This document shows positions 41,471 to 52,860 of a stretch of DNA of 58,543 nt, piece by piece. The DNA lies in assembly GCA_037447655.1 (NCBI GenBank), contig JBBHKE010002830.1, positions 105,783 to 164,325 on the forward strand, read 5' to 3'. A program made the translations under genes and the position numbers. The notes under the pieces were generated by a model that had not been told where the DNA came from, made no database searches, and saw nothing but the letters and a program-made list of their open reading frames with translations. Source of the stretch: Zygnema cylindricum. Its lineage: Eukaryota; Streptophyta; Zygnematophyceae; Zygnematales; Zygnemataceae. The first letter of the stretch is position 1. Every line of letters begins with the position of its first letter.

Positions 41471-43995
41471 ACCTATTGCTTCTTTCTGAGTAAGTCTTAT
41501 AATCCTTTTCCCACTATCTCTCTCCATTTAAATCCCCAAAATATATCTTGCCTCCCCTAAATCCTTCATATCAAATCTGCTTCTAAGATATTTTTTTAAC
41601 TTATTGATCTTTTCCAAATATTTAATTAACACAAGCAGATCATCCACATAAATTGCAATAAAAGTGACACCATTCTCATCTTCAAACATATAGATAGAAT
41701 GGTCAGAGCTGATCCTGATATATCCTAGACCGGTGAGAAACTCATGTTGTTTCTTATTCCACTGTCAAGGAGCCTGCTTCAGTCCATATAAGGTCTTGAT
41801 GAGCTTGCAGACTTCGCTCTATTCTCATTCCTCCACAAATCCCTGTGGTTGCCTCATGAATTTTTTTTCCTCTAACTCACCATTAAAAAAGGCAATCTTA
41901 ATATCCATCAGGTGTATTTCCATGTCTTTCGCTACAGCCAGATTGAGGAGAATCCTTACTAATGGGAACCAACAACTGGAGCAAAAGTCTCGTTATAGTC
42001 AATCCCCTGTTTTGGGTGAACCCCTTTGCTACCAATCAAGCGTTATATCTGCTAATAGTATTATGTGGGGTCAGTTTAAGTTTAAACACCCATTTACAAC
42101 CAATCAGTTTTCTGTCCGGAGGATAGTCCGCTAGTTCCCAAGTATTTGTTTCCATGATAAAGGCCATCTCATCACTTATGGCTCTAATCCATTTGTCTTT
42201 CTCTGGGATGTTAAATGCCTCTGAGTATGACCGAGGCTCATCTCGGTGAGATAGCTTAGTTACCTTGTGAGCGGCCTGTTTTTTTCCTGAATCCTTTTGC
42301 TGCTCCTTCTCCCTCCCTCAAACTTTGAAGTTGGTATAGAGGGAAGTCTTAGATTTCTCCTTATTGTCTCATCTGCTCCCCTATCCATAGAAGTCGGTTC
42401 CGGTTCCTCCTCTTTTGTTTCCTCGAAGTCCATAGGAATATGTGAGGTTTCCGGTGGATCGCCTGTGTCTTGGTTCGCCCTTGAATCTACAATTTGTGTT
42501 TCACTCATGTCTTTTTCGGGAAGGACGAAGTCCTTCTCACCTTCAAACGCAAACGTGATTCTTATCTTTTTTGTATATTTAAAGGGGTCAAATGACTTCC
42601 TTTCATCCATGACAACTAGGTGTTTCACAAGAATGATATCTCTCTTTGCTAAGTTATATACTGTATATCCCTTGAAATCCTCATCGTATCCCACAAAGTA
42701 TCTAGGTTTTCCCTTAGCATCTAGTTTCCAATTTTTCTTATCCGTGTAAAGACAATAAACTTGGCTACCGAATACCTTAAGGTGAGAGATATCTAGTTTC
42801 CTTTCCACCCATCTCTCATAAGGTGTCATTCCCTTTACACCTGAGGTAAAGACTCTATTTTTAATGTAGTTGGCACAGTTCCTAGCCTCTGCCCAAAATC
42901 TCTTTCTTTTTTTCTTATCCGCCAACATACTGAATGCACTATCTCATAGTGTTCGGTTCAACCTCTCAGCTACTCCATTTTGCTCCAGGTTATATTGTAC
43001 TGTTTTCTAGTGCTGAACTCCCTCATCTCTCAAGTATTCCTCAAACTCGTTAGAGGTATATTTCCCCCCATTATCACTCCTTATTCTCTTAATGGGTGTT
43101 CCATGCAACTTCTCACTCCAGGCTTTATATTCTTTGAAGTAAGTTGATGTTTCAGACTTTGTTTATAATAAGTAGACTCTAGAGAATCTAGACGAGTCAT
43201 CGGTTATCGTCAACATAAACCTCTTTCCTCCAACCGAGGGTATTTTTGCAAGTCCCAATATATTTGTGTGGACCATATCTACTACTTTCTCACCTCTATA
43301 TGTGGCGGCTTTGGGAAAGGGAAGTGTGTGAGCCTTACCTTGAGCACAACCACTACAATCATCCATCATTTCATTATCCCCAAACTGAATGCCATCTACT
43401 ACCCCAAGCTTTTTCATTTCCCTCAACTTATCAAAATGCACATGCCCCAACAGCTTATGCCAAATCATCACCTTAGGAACACCAACATAGTAAGCATTCT
43501 TTATTTCATTACTAAGGTTAAGCCTAAACATTCCTTGGCTACTCTTATCTGTTGTGAAGTAAACTTCATTCCCATACTTAGCTGTAAAGACTCCCTTTCT
43601 GGTGAAGGTATCAAACTCTTTGTCATCTAACACAGACGTAGAGACAAGGTTTTTACTCAGCTGTGGAATGTAAAGTACATCTGAGAATGTAAGTATAGAA
43701 GTCTTACCCTCCACTAAGACTTTCAGATCTACTGATCCCACTAGATCTGTAGTAACCACTCTCCCATCCCCATACTCTATCTCTACAGTAGGAATCTTTC
43801 TTAGCTTAGTGAAGAGTTCTTTATCACGACACATATGCATGGATGCACCTGAGTCGATGATCCATCCTTCCTGTGGAGCTTCCCGAATTGCTCCAAGGGC
43901 ACACTTCTGCCTCCGAGGGATCTCCTTCTCCTCCAGACTCTCGTCAAGAAGAAGCTCCCCATCCTCTTCAGAGGACTCATCCTCGGTTTCTCTTG
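41471..43995 (-). pseudogene. D2 pol, second copy: protease, integrase, partial reverse transcriptase
   Basis: From the top: protease-integrase frame 43163-44011 (282 codons; IIDSGASMHMCRDKELF, HKLLGHVHFDKL, DDCSGCAQGK, VHTNILGL), integrase tail 42260-42928 (RVFTSGVKGMTPYERWV, YFVGYDEDFKGY) and a reverse transcriptase region (41471-42250) broken by many indels. It ends at the f1 LTR. Compared with the first copy the reverse transcriptase is far more damaged, while integrase is similar. Confidence 0.87.
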
Positions 43996-43999
43996 ACAC

Positions 44000-44978
44000 T
44001 TTTGTAACCACAAGTGCCTTTTTCTTCCCTCCGGAAGAACCCCCTCCACGGTTCTCTTGGAGCCTCAGCTCTGATAGCTTGACACAATCTGCAATAAAGT
44101 GTCCCGGCTTTTTGCAATAATGACAAAGACCCTTTGGGGGCCTTTGTCCCCCAGTATGATCTCTCTCCCCTCTATAAGGCTTCTTCGGGTCCTTCCCCCA
44201 TCAGTCCTCTCCTGCTGCTAGAGCTTGAATGCTCTTTCCTCCTCTCCTAATCTTCATTGTGTTTTCTTGCACAAGTATCATCCTGACTAATGTGTTCCAT
44301 TTCCATGAACTATCAGACATTCCCTATACTATATACACTATGTTTTGGAACTCATCTGGTAATTTCATGATAAGGGTGTTAACTTTCATTTTTATTGTAT
44401 CTGTCCACCCGGCACTTTCCATTTCCATATACAAACAACAAAGATCATTACAGTAATCTAACATCTTTCCTCCTTTGTAAGTGTAACTCAATAGCTTTTG
44501 CTCAGCCAACTAGAGCTCCTGAATAGTTCCAGATCTATAAATCTCCACCAAACTCTCCCACAACTCCTCGGCCTTGTAAATGTGAAGATGAGGAGTGGCC
44601 AAACCTTGAGTGAGGTGCCTCAGAATGAAGTTCTTGGCAGCCATGTTTACATCCTCCCACATTTGAGTATCGTTCTCCACGGTCTTCACGGTCGCCGCTC
44701 CGGATACTGTGACAATAGGAGTGAGGGGTGTCTTTTTCCCTTTCTCCTTTTTGGACACATTGCTGTCCCCATCATCTGCCTCCTCCGCTGAGGCAGCCGT
44801 TTTTACAGAAAACCTTACTCCCCAAAATCGTGGTAGAGTTCCCGAAGGTGGACGTTTCACTTGTCCACTGACGATACCCCAGTATCGTTTCTCACACAAA
44901 GCTCCCATCATCATGGCTTCCCAATAGATGAACCCAGATCCATTGAAGGTGGGCTCCCTATAGGGTGGGCCCATAACC
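44000..44978 (-). pseudogene. D2 gag
   Basis: It starts in the LTR end (MEDTKLQVMGPPYREP, from 44998) and continues GFIYWEAMMMGALCEKRYWG, LRHLTQGLATPHLHI and EIYRSGTIQEL, then a stop where relatives have QQQLAEQK. The frame continues to 44324. The knuckle (CHYCKKPGHFIADC-like) lies near 44090. The primer site GGTTATGGGCCCACC is at 44964-44978. Confidence 0.88.
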
Positions 44979-45992
44979 TGCAATTTTGTGTCCTCCATTG
45001 GACTACAGAATACAGTAAGCCTCTAGATAGTATTTAACTAACCCACTTTAAGCCACGACCAATGCTGCCCAAGAAGGCAAACTGACAATTTGACTGCACC
45101 CTTATGCACCCTGGACTCCTGTGAGTCCGTAGCAAAAAGAATCACTGAAAACGGCCAACCAGCCGATAAGTTATGTGGCACCAAAAATGCGAATTTGTAC
45201 AAACTCTCAAGGGGGAGAGGTGACTACCTACCAAAATTTTCTAAGTCCTGATTCCTTCTAATAACTTCTATCTACTGAAGTACGGACCAATCAAATTACT
45301 GTAGCGTACCAAAAAGTACTACTGCTGGTGTACCTTTTGTACGGCCTATGTACGGCTATTAAGTGGACGCGTGTCTGCTTTTTATTTGTCCGTACATTCC
45401 TCGGAATTCCTATGACCGAATGTCATCTCTCCATGTGGCTCCACGTCATGCCACGTCACAAAACGCCAAGGTGACCACTCCGGGATTTTGGCGATGACGT
45501 GCGCAGTCGGATTCGTAATGAGACGTAATCTTAACCGTTATAATTACTTGCGAGATATTTGTTTCGCTGTCAACCAAATGCGAGGTATTCATTCTGAAAT
45601 GATGTCATACTAAAACTGTATCTATGCACGCCGTATCTAGTTTTATTTAAATGGATTTTTTACTTCTTAAATGTATATATATCTATCATACTCTATAGCA
45701 CTTAGCATTGGTCCTAGTCTAGTCGGATAAAGCTGACCGCTATCGGCCAACTTGACGAACCGCAGGTTCCGGGTTCAAATCCTGGGTCCGTCAAGAGTAT
45801 TTTTAGTAACCTTCTAAAAATAACTGCCTGTTGAACTAAGGCAGCCATGGATCAACCACCTTCTCTATCCTTCAGTGACTACAACAAGTATGGGGGCTAG
45901 AGAAAAGAGGTGGAGGCAGATTGTCTGTTCTTTTTCTTTTTCCTAACTTATTTGAACCTAGAATATACTATAGAAATCTATGAATTTCAACA
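44979..45992 (-). repeat. D2 5' LTR (d3)
   Basis: It runs from TGCAATTTTG to TTTCAACA, 1014 bases. The uninterrupted hAT target GTCAAGAG is at 45790-45797. The GTAC cluster lies at about 45305-45355 and the TTTGTTTCG dyad near 45550-45600. Confidence 0.92.
45712..45804 (+). promoter_or_regulatory. tRNA-like Pol III unit antisense to D2 (uninterrupted copy)
   Basis: A-box-like TAGTCTAGTCGG (about 45714-45725), B box GGTTCAAATCC (45772-45782) in a good T-arm (CCGGG-TTCAAAT-CCTGG), a 7-bp closing stem CTTGACG/CGTCAAG (45751-45757 with 45789-45795), then TTTTT (45800-45804). The hAT-like element in the sister LTR landed between the closing stem and this T run. Confidence 0.65.
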
Positions 45993-45997
45993 CAATG

Positions 45998-48025
45998 GTA
46001 GCTTTATTATCACAAAACACTTCATGCACTCCCTCCTTCATATACCCCAGTTCTTGCAGCAAGGACTTCACCCACATCAACTCTTTCACAGCAGATCATC
46101 CACATAAATTGCAATAAAAATAACACCATTCTTCTCTTCAAACATATATATAGAATGGTCAGCGATGATTCGAATATATCCTAGACCGGTGAGAAACTCC
46201 TCTATTTTCTTATTCCACTATCGAGGAGCTTGCTTTAGTCCATATAAGGACTTCATGAGCCTGCAGACTTTGCTCTCTTCTCATTCTTCCACGAACCCCT
46301 CAGGTTGTCTCATGAAAATTTCTTCCTCTAACTCACCATTAAGAAAAGCAGTATTAATGTCCATCTGGTTTATTTCCATGTCTTTCGTTGCCGCGAGACT
46401 GAGGAGAATCCTTATTGATGGGAACCAAACAATTGGAGCAAAGGTCTCCTCATAGTCAATCCCCTCCTTTTGGGTGAACCCTTTCGCTACCAATCGAGCC
46501 ATATATCTCTCAATGGTATTATCTGGGTTCATTTTTAATTTAAATACCCATTTACACCCAATACGTTTTCTGTCTGGAGGACAATCCGCTAGTTCCCAAG
46601 TATTTGCTTCCATGATAGAGGCCATCTCATCATTTATGGCTCAAATCCATCTTTCTTTTTTCGAACTATTCACTCCTCCGAGTAAGAATGAGGCTCATCT
46701 GGGTGAGATAGCTTAGCTACCTTATGAGCGGCCTATTTTTCTTGTATCCTTTTGCTGCTTCTTCTCCCTCCCTCAAACTTTGCGGCAGGAATGGATGAAA
46801 GTCTTGGATTTCTCTTCACTATCTCAACGGCTCCTCTGTCCATAGAAGCCGGTTCTGGTCCCACGTCTCTTATCTCCTCGAAGTCCATGGGGGTACGTGA
46901 GATTTCCAGTGAGTCTCAAATATCTCATATCTCCCCTGAATCTGCAATCACGGTTTCACTTATGTCCCTTTCGGGAACTATCGAGTCCTCCTCACTTTTA
47001 GACTCAAATTTGATTCTTATCTTCTTTGTATATTTGAAAGGGTCAAATGACTTCCCTTCATCTATGACAACTTAGTGTTTGACCAGAATGATATCTTTCC
47101 TTTCTAAGTCATAGAATCTATATCCCTTAAGATCCTCATCATATACCACAAAGTATCCAGGTTTTCCCTTAGCATCTAGTTTCTAGTTTTTCCTATTCGT
47201 GTCAAGAATGTAAAATTGGCTATCGAATACTTTAAGGTTTGAGATATCTGGTTTCATTCCAACCCATCTCTCATAAGGTGTCACTCCCTTTACAACTGAG
47301 GTAAGGACTCCATTGTTAATGTAGTTGGCACAGTTCATTGCTTTTGCCCAAAATCTCTTTCATATTTTCTTGTCGGCCAACATACTGCATTCACTATCTC
47401 TTAGTGTTCGATATAATCTCTCAACTACCCCATTTTGTTCCGGGTTATATGGTACAATTTTCTGGTGCTGCACTCCCTCATCTTTCAAAAATTCCTCAAA
47501 CTGGTTAGAGGTATATTCCCCCCCATTATCACTCCTTATTCTCTTAATGGGGGTTTCATGCAATTTCTCACTCCAAGCTTTACATTCTTTAAAGTAAGTT
47601 GATGCTTCAGACTTTGTTTTAGAAAGTAGATTCTGGAGTATCTAGACCAGTCATCGGTTATTGTCATCATAAACCTCTTTCCTCCAACCGACGGCACTTT
47701 TGCAGGTCCCCAAAAATATGTGTGGACCAAATCTAAAACTTTCTCACCTCTATAAATGGAGGCTTTGGGAAAGGGAAGTCTGTGAGCCTTACCTTGAGCA
47801 CAGCCACTACAATCATCCATCATTTCATTATCCTCAAATTGAAAACCTTCTACTACCCCAAGCTTTTTCATTTCCCTCAACATATCAAAATGCACATGTC
47901 CCAACCGCTTATGCCAAATCATCAACTTAGGAACACCAACATAGTAAGCATTCTTCTTTTCATTACTCAGGTTAAGCCTAAACATTCCTTGGCTACCCTT
48001 ACCTGCCGTGAAGTAAACTTCATCC
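45998..48025 (-). pseudogene. D1 pol remnants: RNase H, reverse transcriptase, integrase
   Basis: A short RNase H piece (KELMWVKSLLQELGYMKEGVHEVFCDNKATI) is joined by a deletion at about 46097 to reverse transcriptase (IFIAIYVDD; 46281-46625 with MDINTAFLNGELEEEIF). The integrase follows (47360-47563 SDNGGEYTSNQF, EQNGVVERL; 47536-47985 HKRLGHVHFDML, DDCSGCAQGK, VHTYFWGP with Tyr for the first Asp). Several stops. It ends at CATCC, where F2 is inserted. Confidence 0.87.
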
Positions 48026-49197
48026 TGAAACTATGTGTGTACCATTGCCCACAGAAATCACAGATCCAAAAGAAGCTTATCTAGATAGTGCCGACTCCAA
48101 GTTGATATAAACCCAAATGACTGACCCTTTGACAATTAAAAACCCATTATAACTTCACCCCTGTGAAATAAGACTTTCTGTGTGCTTAGTTCCACCACAG
48201 AATGCAAAGTTAGAATATGAGTTTTGGACACATTCACCCACTTTGACTTTCCTTTAGAAATTCAGCCACCCTGGCAGGGAAAAACTCTGACCGAATACAC
48301 ATCTGTGTAGCCTAGACTCTCGTGGGTTTGCAGCAAAAAGAATCACTGAAAATGGTCAAGTAAATTGATAGTTATGGCTGGCCAAAGTTTGCCATTTATA
48401 CAAGATGCTCTCTGGGAGAGGCAGCTACCTACCCAAAATTTTCTAAGTCCTATTCCCCCTCTAAAAATCTATCTACTGAAGTACGGCACGAATCAAATTA
48501 TTGTGTCCTACATAAAAGTACAGGTGCCGGTGTACTTTATGTACGGCCATTGTACAACATGGTCAAAATGATGACACGTGTCAAATCAGGATTTGTTCCC
48601 GTAATCTCCAAAGTTCCCATAATCCAATGTTATTACGTCACGTGTCATCTGACGTGGCAAAAACCCTAAAACGCCAAAAGTACCTCTTCCGTGATCGCGG
48701 CGCCTATCGCGGTCGCCCGATCAAAACCGGCTATAATCCTAGCAGCTGAAATCTGACGCGCGGTATTTATTTCGCTATCGAAACAAATGCGCGGTATCCG
48801 TTCCGTCCCCATACCGTACTCCGTACTAAATCAAACAGTATCTATGCACTAGTTTATATTCTCTGTTAAACAAATTAATCTACGTGTAACAATTTATATA
48901 TTTATCAAACACTATATATCGTAATATTATTCTTAGACTTAACGGTTAGAGCTAACGGCTACGGTAACTTGACAGACGACAGGTACCAGGATCAATTCAT
49001 GTGTCCGTCAAGTACTTTTTGGTAAATCTACCTAATCCACCCCTTGTCTTCTCTAGTGAGCTTAGGGTGCCATGGCTCTATCTCCCTATCAAGCCTTTAG
49101 TGACTACAACAAGTGTGGGGGCTTCGAGAAGGGAGTTACGAACAGACTGCCTTTGCTCATTTTCTATAAAGCCCTAGAAAGTACTCAAATATCAACA
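48026..49197 (-). repeat. F2 3' LTR (f2)
   Basis: It runs from TGAAACTATG to ATATCAACA. It is nearly identical to f3 over its last 990 bases, but about 14 differences fall in the first 180 (the U5 end in element sense). The tRNA-like block lies at 48938-49020 with A box TAACGGTTAGAGC, a weak B box and TTTTT (49016-49020). Confidence 0.92.
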
Positions 49198-49425
49198 CTC
49201 GCCTTATTTTCTAGTGTACTTCCTTTCAACTCTTACAAACAAATAAACAAACACTCCTTCCCCTATTTCTTTTTTCCTTTTATAAAACTTAAGAAAAATA
49301 CTCTCGTATTTAAAACAATGCATTAGATGAACTGAAATAATAATTGCATCACACATTTCATTTAGCACCCCACTTATCATAAATCCGATCAAAGATTTCA
49401 TCAACCTCCTCCCTTTTTCATCCAA

Positions 49426-51093
49426 CTAGAATCTACTTTCCCTTTTGCATTTCCAACAGTCAGCCCCATCCCCAACCTGCAACACATACCCGGATGATAA
49501 CCCTTTTACAGGCACATCTTCACAAGCGACATCACACCAAGTAGTGATGTCAAATCCATCCACCCCCAAATATTCCCAAAAAACACTAGTCCCCACTAAG
49601 TTCCTCATAAGTTGTACATTTTCCGTACTCATATTTTTATCTATGATAATTACCCACTTTTTTGAACTTCCCTCACTCTCTCCCATAGAATTCTTTCCAC
49701 TATCACTTTCTAATTTAATTCCCAATAAATATTTTTTCTCCCCTAAACCTTTAATCAAATATTTCTCTTCTCCCCTATCCTTTAAAACCTCTTCGAGTTT
49801 CACTTCTCCCGTTTCCTCAGAAACCATTGAAGTCTCCCTTTCCGACCAGTTTTCTGTTTCCCTATTATCTATAAAATTATCCTCATTAATTTTATCTTTC
49901 CCGTTTTCACTTATGGATCCTAGATCTGACTTTCTCATTTCTAAGTCATACACTTTACACTCCTCGACATCCTCAAGTACCTCCTCTCTCTTTACTTCCC
50001 TTATACCTCCAAAAGCACACTGTTGCTTTCGTGGAATTTCTGTGTGCTTTTCTCTCTTCCCCATACTACTAATCCAGAGAAGCTCTAAAATATCTTCATC
50101 CTCTTTCTCCTCTTCCCCTTCTTCCTCCTCATCCACATTCCAACTTCTAAGTTTTTCCAAACAAGGGCATTCCTCCATATAATGACCCGGTTCCCTACAA
50201 AAGAAGCAAACCCCATTTTTCAAAACTCTCGTTTCTTTTCCTCTCCCTCTCTTTCTACCAAAGTTCCGATAAGGTTTACTTTTGTCTTTCTTCCTCTCAT
50301 CACGCTTTCGCTCGTCACCGCCGTTCCTCTCATCACGCTTCTGCCAATCACCACCAGCTGTAAATGCATTCACTTTGTCACTTCCCCTACGAAGCTCCAA
50401 AGTGCTTTCCCTCACAAGAATTATCCCAATGGTAAAGCTCCATGTCCATGAGGAGACATCCATTGCCTGCATTTGACAAATGATGTTTTCGTTCTCATCT
50501 GGGAGTTTCATAAATAGTGTATTAATCTTCCTCTCCTCAAATTTTACATATCGTGCACTAGCAAGCTCAACATATAGCGTAGCAATATCATTGCAAAACT
50601 CTATCATGCTACCGCCTTTATAAACATAGGCATCTATTTCTTGTATTACTAATTGCTGCCTCTGAATAGTCTCACTCTTATAAATCTGACTTAGTGCTTC
50701 CCATATCTTTGAAGCCTTCGTTAAGTTTATAAGAGTGATAGTTATAGACTTAGACACGTTTCTAAGTATGAGATGCTTTGCTATAGTGTTTTTGTATTCC
50801 AATATTTTTCTGTCATTTTCTTTAGTTTTAATTCCTACAAGTGGTACCATAGCTGAGAGCCTAGCTCCCCTCACCATACGTGTCCCTTTTTCCTTCTCCC
50901 TTATTTCCCCATCCACGGCAAGGTTTTTCCTTTCACCTTCCGTTGCATCTGAACTTTGGTTGATATTTTGGGCAGCCTCAGATGATTCTCCATAGTAAGC
51001 TCCTTCAAAGCCAGGTGGCGGACATCTCACTTGACCCGAAACAATTCCCCATAAGTGCTTCTCAAAAAGCAATCCCTCCATCATAAATCCCAA
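49426..51093 (-). CDS. F2 condensed Gag polyprotein, 555 codons
   Basis: A single open frame. Gag: EGLLFEKHLWGIVSGQVRC to about residue 240, a basic linker, one CCHC knuckle (CFFCREPGHYMEEC) and an acidic run (EEEEGEEEKEDED). Relics of pol then follow in frame: CAFGGIREV (protease linker), KVYDLEMRKSD (integrase tail), GEKKYLLGIKLESDSGK (reverse transcriptase; relatives have GEAKYILGIQMERDRGK) and DITTWCDVACEDVPVKGLSSGYVLQVGDGADCW (RNase H). All catalytic motifs (DSGA, DDE, YVDD) are gone. The frame survives at least four deletions, which argues for selection on a Gag-like product. The listed first codon is TTG; the nearest ATGs are codons 4-5. The U5/primer-site ATG is one base out of frame and meets TGA. 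Confidence 0.8.
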   Translation of the reverse strand: MGFMMEGLLFEKHLWGIVSGQVRCPPPGFEGAYYGESSEAAQNINQSSDATEGERKNLAVDGEIREKEKGTRMVRGARLSAMVPLVGIKTKENDRKILEYKNTIAKHLILRNVSKSITITLINLTKASKIWEALSQIYKSETIQRQQLVIQEIDAYVYKGGSMIEFCNDIATLYVELASARYVKFEERKINTLFMKLPDENENIICQMQAMDVSSWTWSFTIGIILVRESTLELRRGSDKVNAFTAGGDWQKRDERNGGDERKRDERKKDKSKPYRNFGRKRGRGKETRVLKNGVCFFCREPGHYMEECPCLEKLRSWNVDEEEEGEEEKEDEDILELLWISSMGKREKHTEIPRKQQCAFGGIREVKREEVLEDVEECKVYDLEMRKSDLGSISENGKDKINEDNFIDNRETENWSERETSMVSEETGEVKLEEVLKDRGEEKYLIKGLGEKKYLLGIKLESDSGKNSMGESEGSSKKWVIIIDKNMSTENVQLMRNLVGTSVFWEYLGVDGFDITTWCDVACEDVPVKGLSSGYVLQVGDGADCWKCKRESRF

Positions 51094-51132
51094 TAAGTGA
51101 AACGTGTTCCATCAAACATAGGCACCCTAGAT

Positions 51133-51147
51133 GGTGGGCCCATAACC
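51133..51147 (-). promoter_or_regulatory. F2 half-tRNA primer-binding site
   Basis: The minus strand reads GGTTATGGGCCCACC, unchanged from the other families, so F2 keeps the reverse-transcription signal although it has lost the enzyme. Confidence 0.85.
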
Positions 51148-52319
51148 AGGAACTTTGTGTGCTCCATTGCCCACAGAAATCGCAGATCCAAAAAAAGCTT
51201 ATCTAGATAGTGCTGACTCCAAGTTGATATTAACCCAAATGCCTGACCCCTTGATAATCACAAACCCATTATAGCTTCACCCATGTGAAGTAAGCCTTTC
51301 TGTGTGCTTAGTTCCACCACAGAATGCAAAGTTAGAATATGAGTTTTGGACACATTCACCCACTTTGACTTTCCTTTAGAAATTCAGCCACCCTGGCAGG
51401 GAAAAACTCTGACCGAATACACATCTGTGTAGCCTAGACTCTCGTGGGTCTGCAGCAAAAAGAATCACTGAAAATGGTCAAGTAAATTGATAGTTATGGT
51501 TGGCCAAAGTTTGCCATTTATACAAGATGCTCTCTGGGAGAGGCAGCTACCTACCCAAAATTTTCTAAGTCCTATTCCCCCTCTAAAAATCTATCTACTG
51601 AAGTACGGCACGAATCAAATTATTGTGTCCTACATAAAAGTACAGGTGCCGGTGTACTTTATGTACGGCCATTGTACAACATGGTCAAAATGATGACACG
51701 TGTCAAATCAGGATTTGTTCCCGTAATCTCCAAAGTTCCCATAATCCAATGTTATTACGTCACGTGTCATCTGACGTGGCAAAAACCCTAAAACGCCAAA
51801 AGTACCTCTTCCGTGATCGCGGCGCCTATCGCGGTCGCCCGATCAAAACCGGCTATAATCCTAGCAGCTGAAATCTCACGCGCGGTATTTATTTCGCTAT
51901 CGAAACAAATGCGCGGTATCCGTTCCGTCCCCATACCGTACTCCGTACTAAATCAAACAGTATCTATGCACTAGTTTATATTCTCTGTTAAACAAATTAA
52001 TCTACGTGTAACAATTTATATATTTATCAAACACTATATATCGTAATATTATTCTTAGACTTAACGGTTAGAGCTAACGGCTACGGTAACTTGACAGACG
52101 ACAGGTACCAGGATCAATTCATGTGTCCGTCAAGTACTTTTTGGTAAATCTACCTAATCCACCCCTTGTCTTCTCTAGTGAGCTTAGGGTGCCATGGCTC
52201 TATCTCCCTATCAAGCCTTTAGTGACTACAAGAAGTGTAGGGGCTTGGAGAAGGGAGTTAGGGACCGACTGCCTTTGCTCATTTTCTATAAAGCCCAAGA
52301 AAATACTCAAATATCAACA
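51148..52319 (-). repeat. F2 5' LTR (f3)
   Basis: It pairs with f2, same length of 1172. The tRNA-like block is at about 52060-52142 with TTTTT at 52138-52142. The dyad and G-box/ACGTCA region (GTCACGTGTCATCTGACG) lies near 51758-51777. Confidence 0.92.
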
Positions 52320-52346
52320 CATCTCCATACTTCGCTGTAAAGACTC
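52320..52346 (-). pseudogene. D1 protease scrap
   Basis: The minus strand encodes GVFTAKYGD, which matches GVFTAKYGN of the D family and continues the D1 frame across F2. It ends at the deletion junction with element B. Confidence 0.7.
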
Positions 52347-52850
52347 ATATTGCATTTGGGTGGCTGGAATACTGACATCACTACTTAGAGTGGTGCCAAT
52401 TATGGTGATGCTTCGTTTAGGAGATGTACTTCTAGATATGTATTATATGTGGGTGATAGGGCTTGTTGCTGGAGTAGCAAACAGCAAAAGGTTATTGCTC
52501 AATCCACCATAGAGGCTGAGTATTTGGCCTCTTGCTCTACTGTAAAATAATTGATGTGGGTCAGGTCTTTGATTGGTGAGCTTCGTCACCTTAAGAGTGG
52601 TGTGCAGAAACTTTTTTGTGATAATCAGGCAGCAATCGCTATTGCTGCAAATCATAAACATCATTTTAAAGCCAAACACATGGACATTAGACATTAGCTT
52701 TGTTAGAGAGAATGTAGAAAACAACATAATCAGTTGAGAGTAGAGACCAAATAGCGAGATGGTAGCAATATGATGACCAAACCTGTGCATACCCCTAAAC
52801 TAATTTTCTCCGAGGAGAAGTGTGGTCTGAAATTAAAGAGTGACTAGAAA
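52347..52850 (+). pseudogene. Element B RNase H end
   Basis: It encodes LHLGGWNTDIT, then YVLYVGDRACCWSSKQQKVIAQSTIEAEYLASCS, a TAA in place of Lys, VQKLFCDNQAAIAIAAN and the Pol end with small indels, directly before the polypurine run and the B 3' LTR. It closely follows copia-1. This fixes element B's 3' side on the plus strand. Confidence 0.88.
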
Positions 52851-52860
52851 ATAAAGGGAG

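Larger units (their letters stand above)
34402..45992 (-). mobile_element. Ty1/copia element D2, rearranged, with an F-type piece inside
   Basis: Flanked by a perfect duplication CAATG (34397-34401 and 45993-45997). 3' LTR 34402-35870, 5' LTR 44979-45992. It should be about 6.5 kb; it is 11.6 kb because reverse transcriptase-integrase-protease occurs twice (36710-39212 and 41471-43990), separated by an F-type gag and LTR (39213-41470). The simplest cause is F-element insertion followed by unequal crossover. Confidence 0.85.
48026..52319 (-). mobile_element. Non-autonomous copia-derived element F2 with a condensed gag-only frame
   Basis: Two 1172-base LTRs flank only 1.95 kb of internal DNA. 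The flanks are CATCC (48021-48025) and CATCT (52320-52324), four of five matching, inside D1. The interior keeps the primer site (51133-51147), Gag with its knuckle, short in-frame relics of protease, integrase, reverse transcriptase and RNase H, but no enzyme. It must have been mobilised by another element's enzymes. It resembles the TR-GAG class described in plants. Confidence 0.88.
31871..52346 (-). mobile_element. Ty1/copia element D1, carrier of D2 and F2, 5' end deleted
   Basis: Minus strand. Pieces: 3' LTR (31871-34168, with solo LTR E1 inside), RNase H end (34169-34401), then after D2 the RNase H, RT and integrase remnants (45998-48025), then after F2 a 27-base protease/integrase scrap (52320-52346). 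The two RNase H halves join exactly across D2 (CDNKATI with AIAANPKHHF). The 5' LTR and gag are missing because the deletion at 52346/52347 fuses D1 to element B RNase H. Confidence 0.85.
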
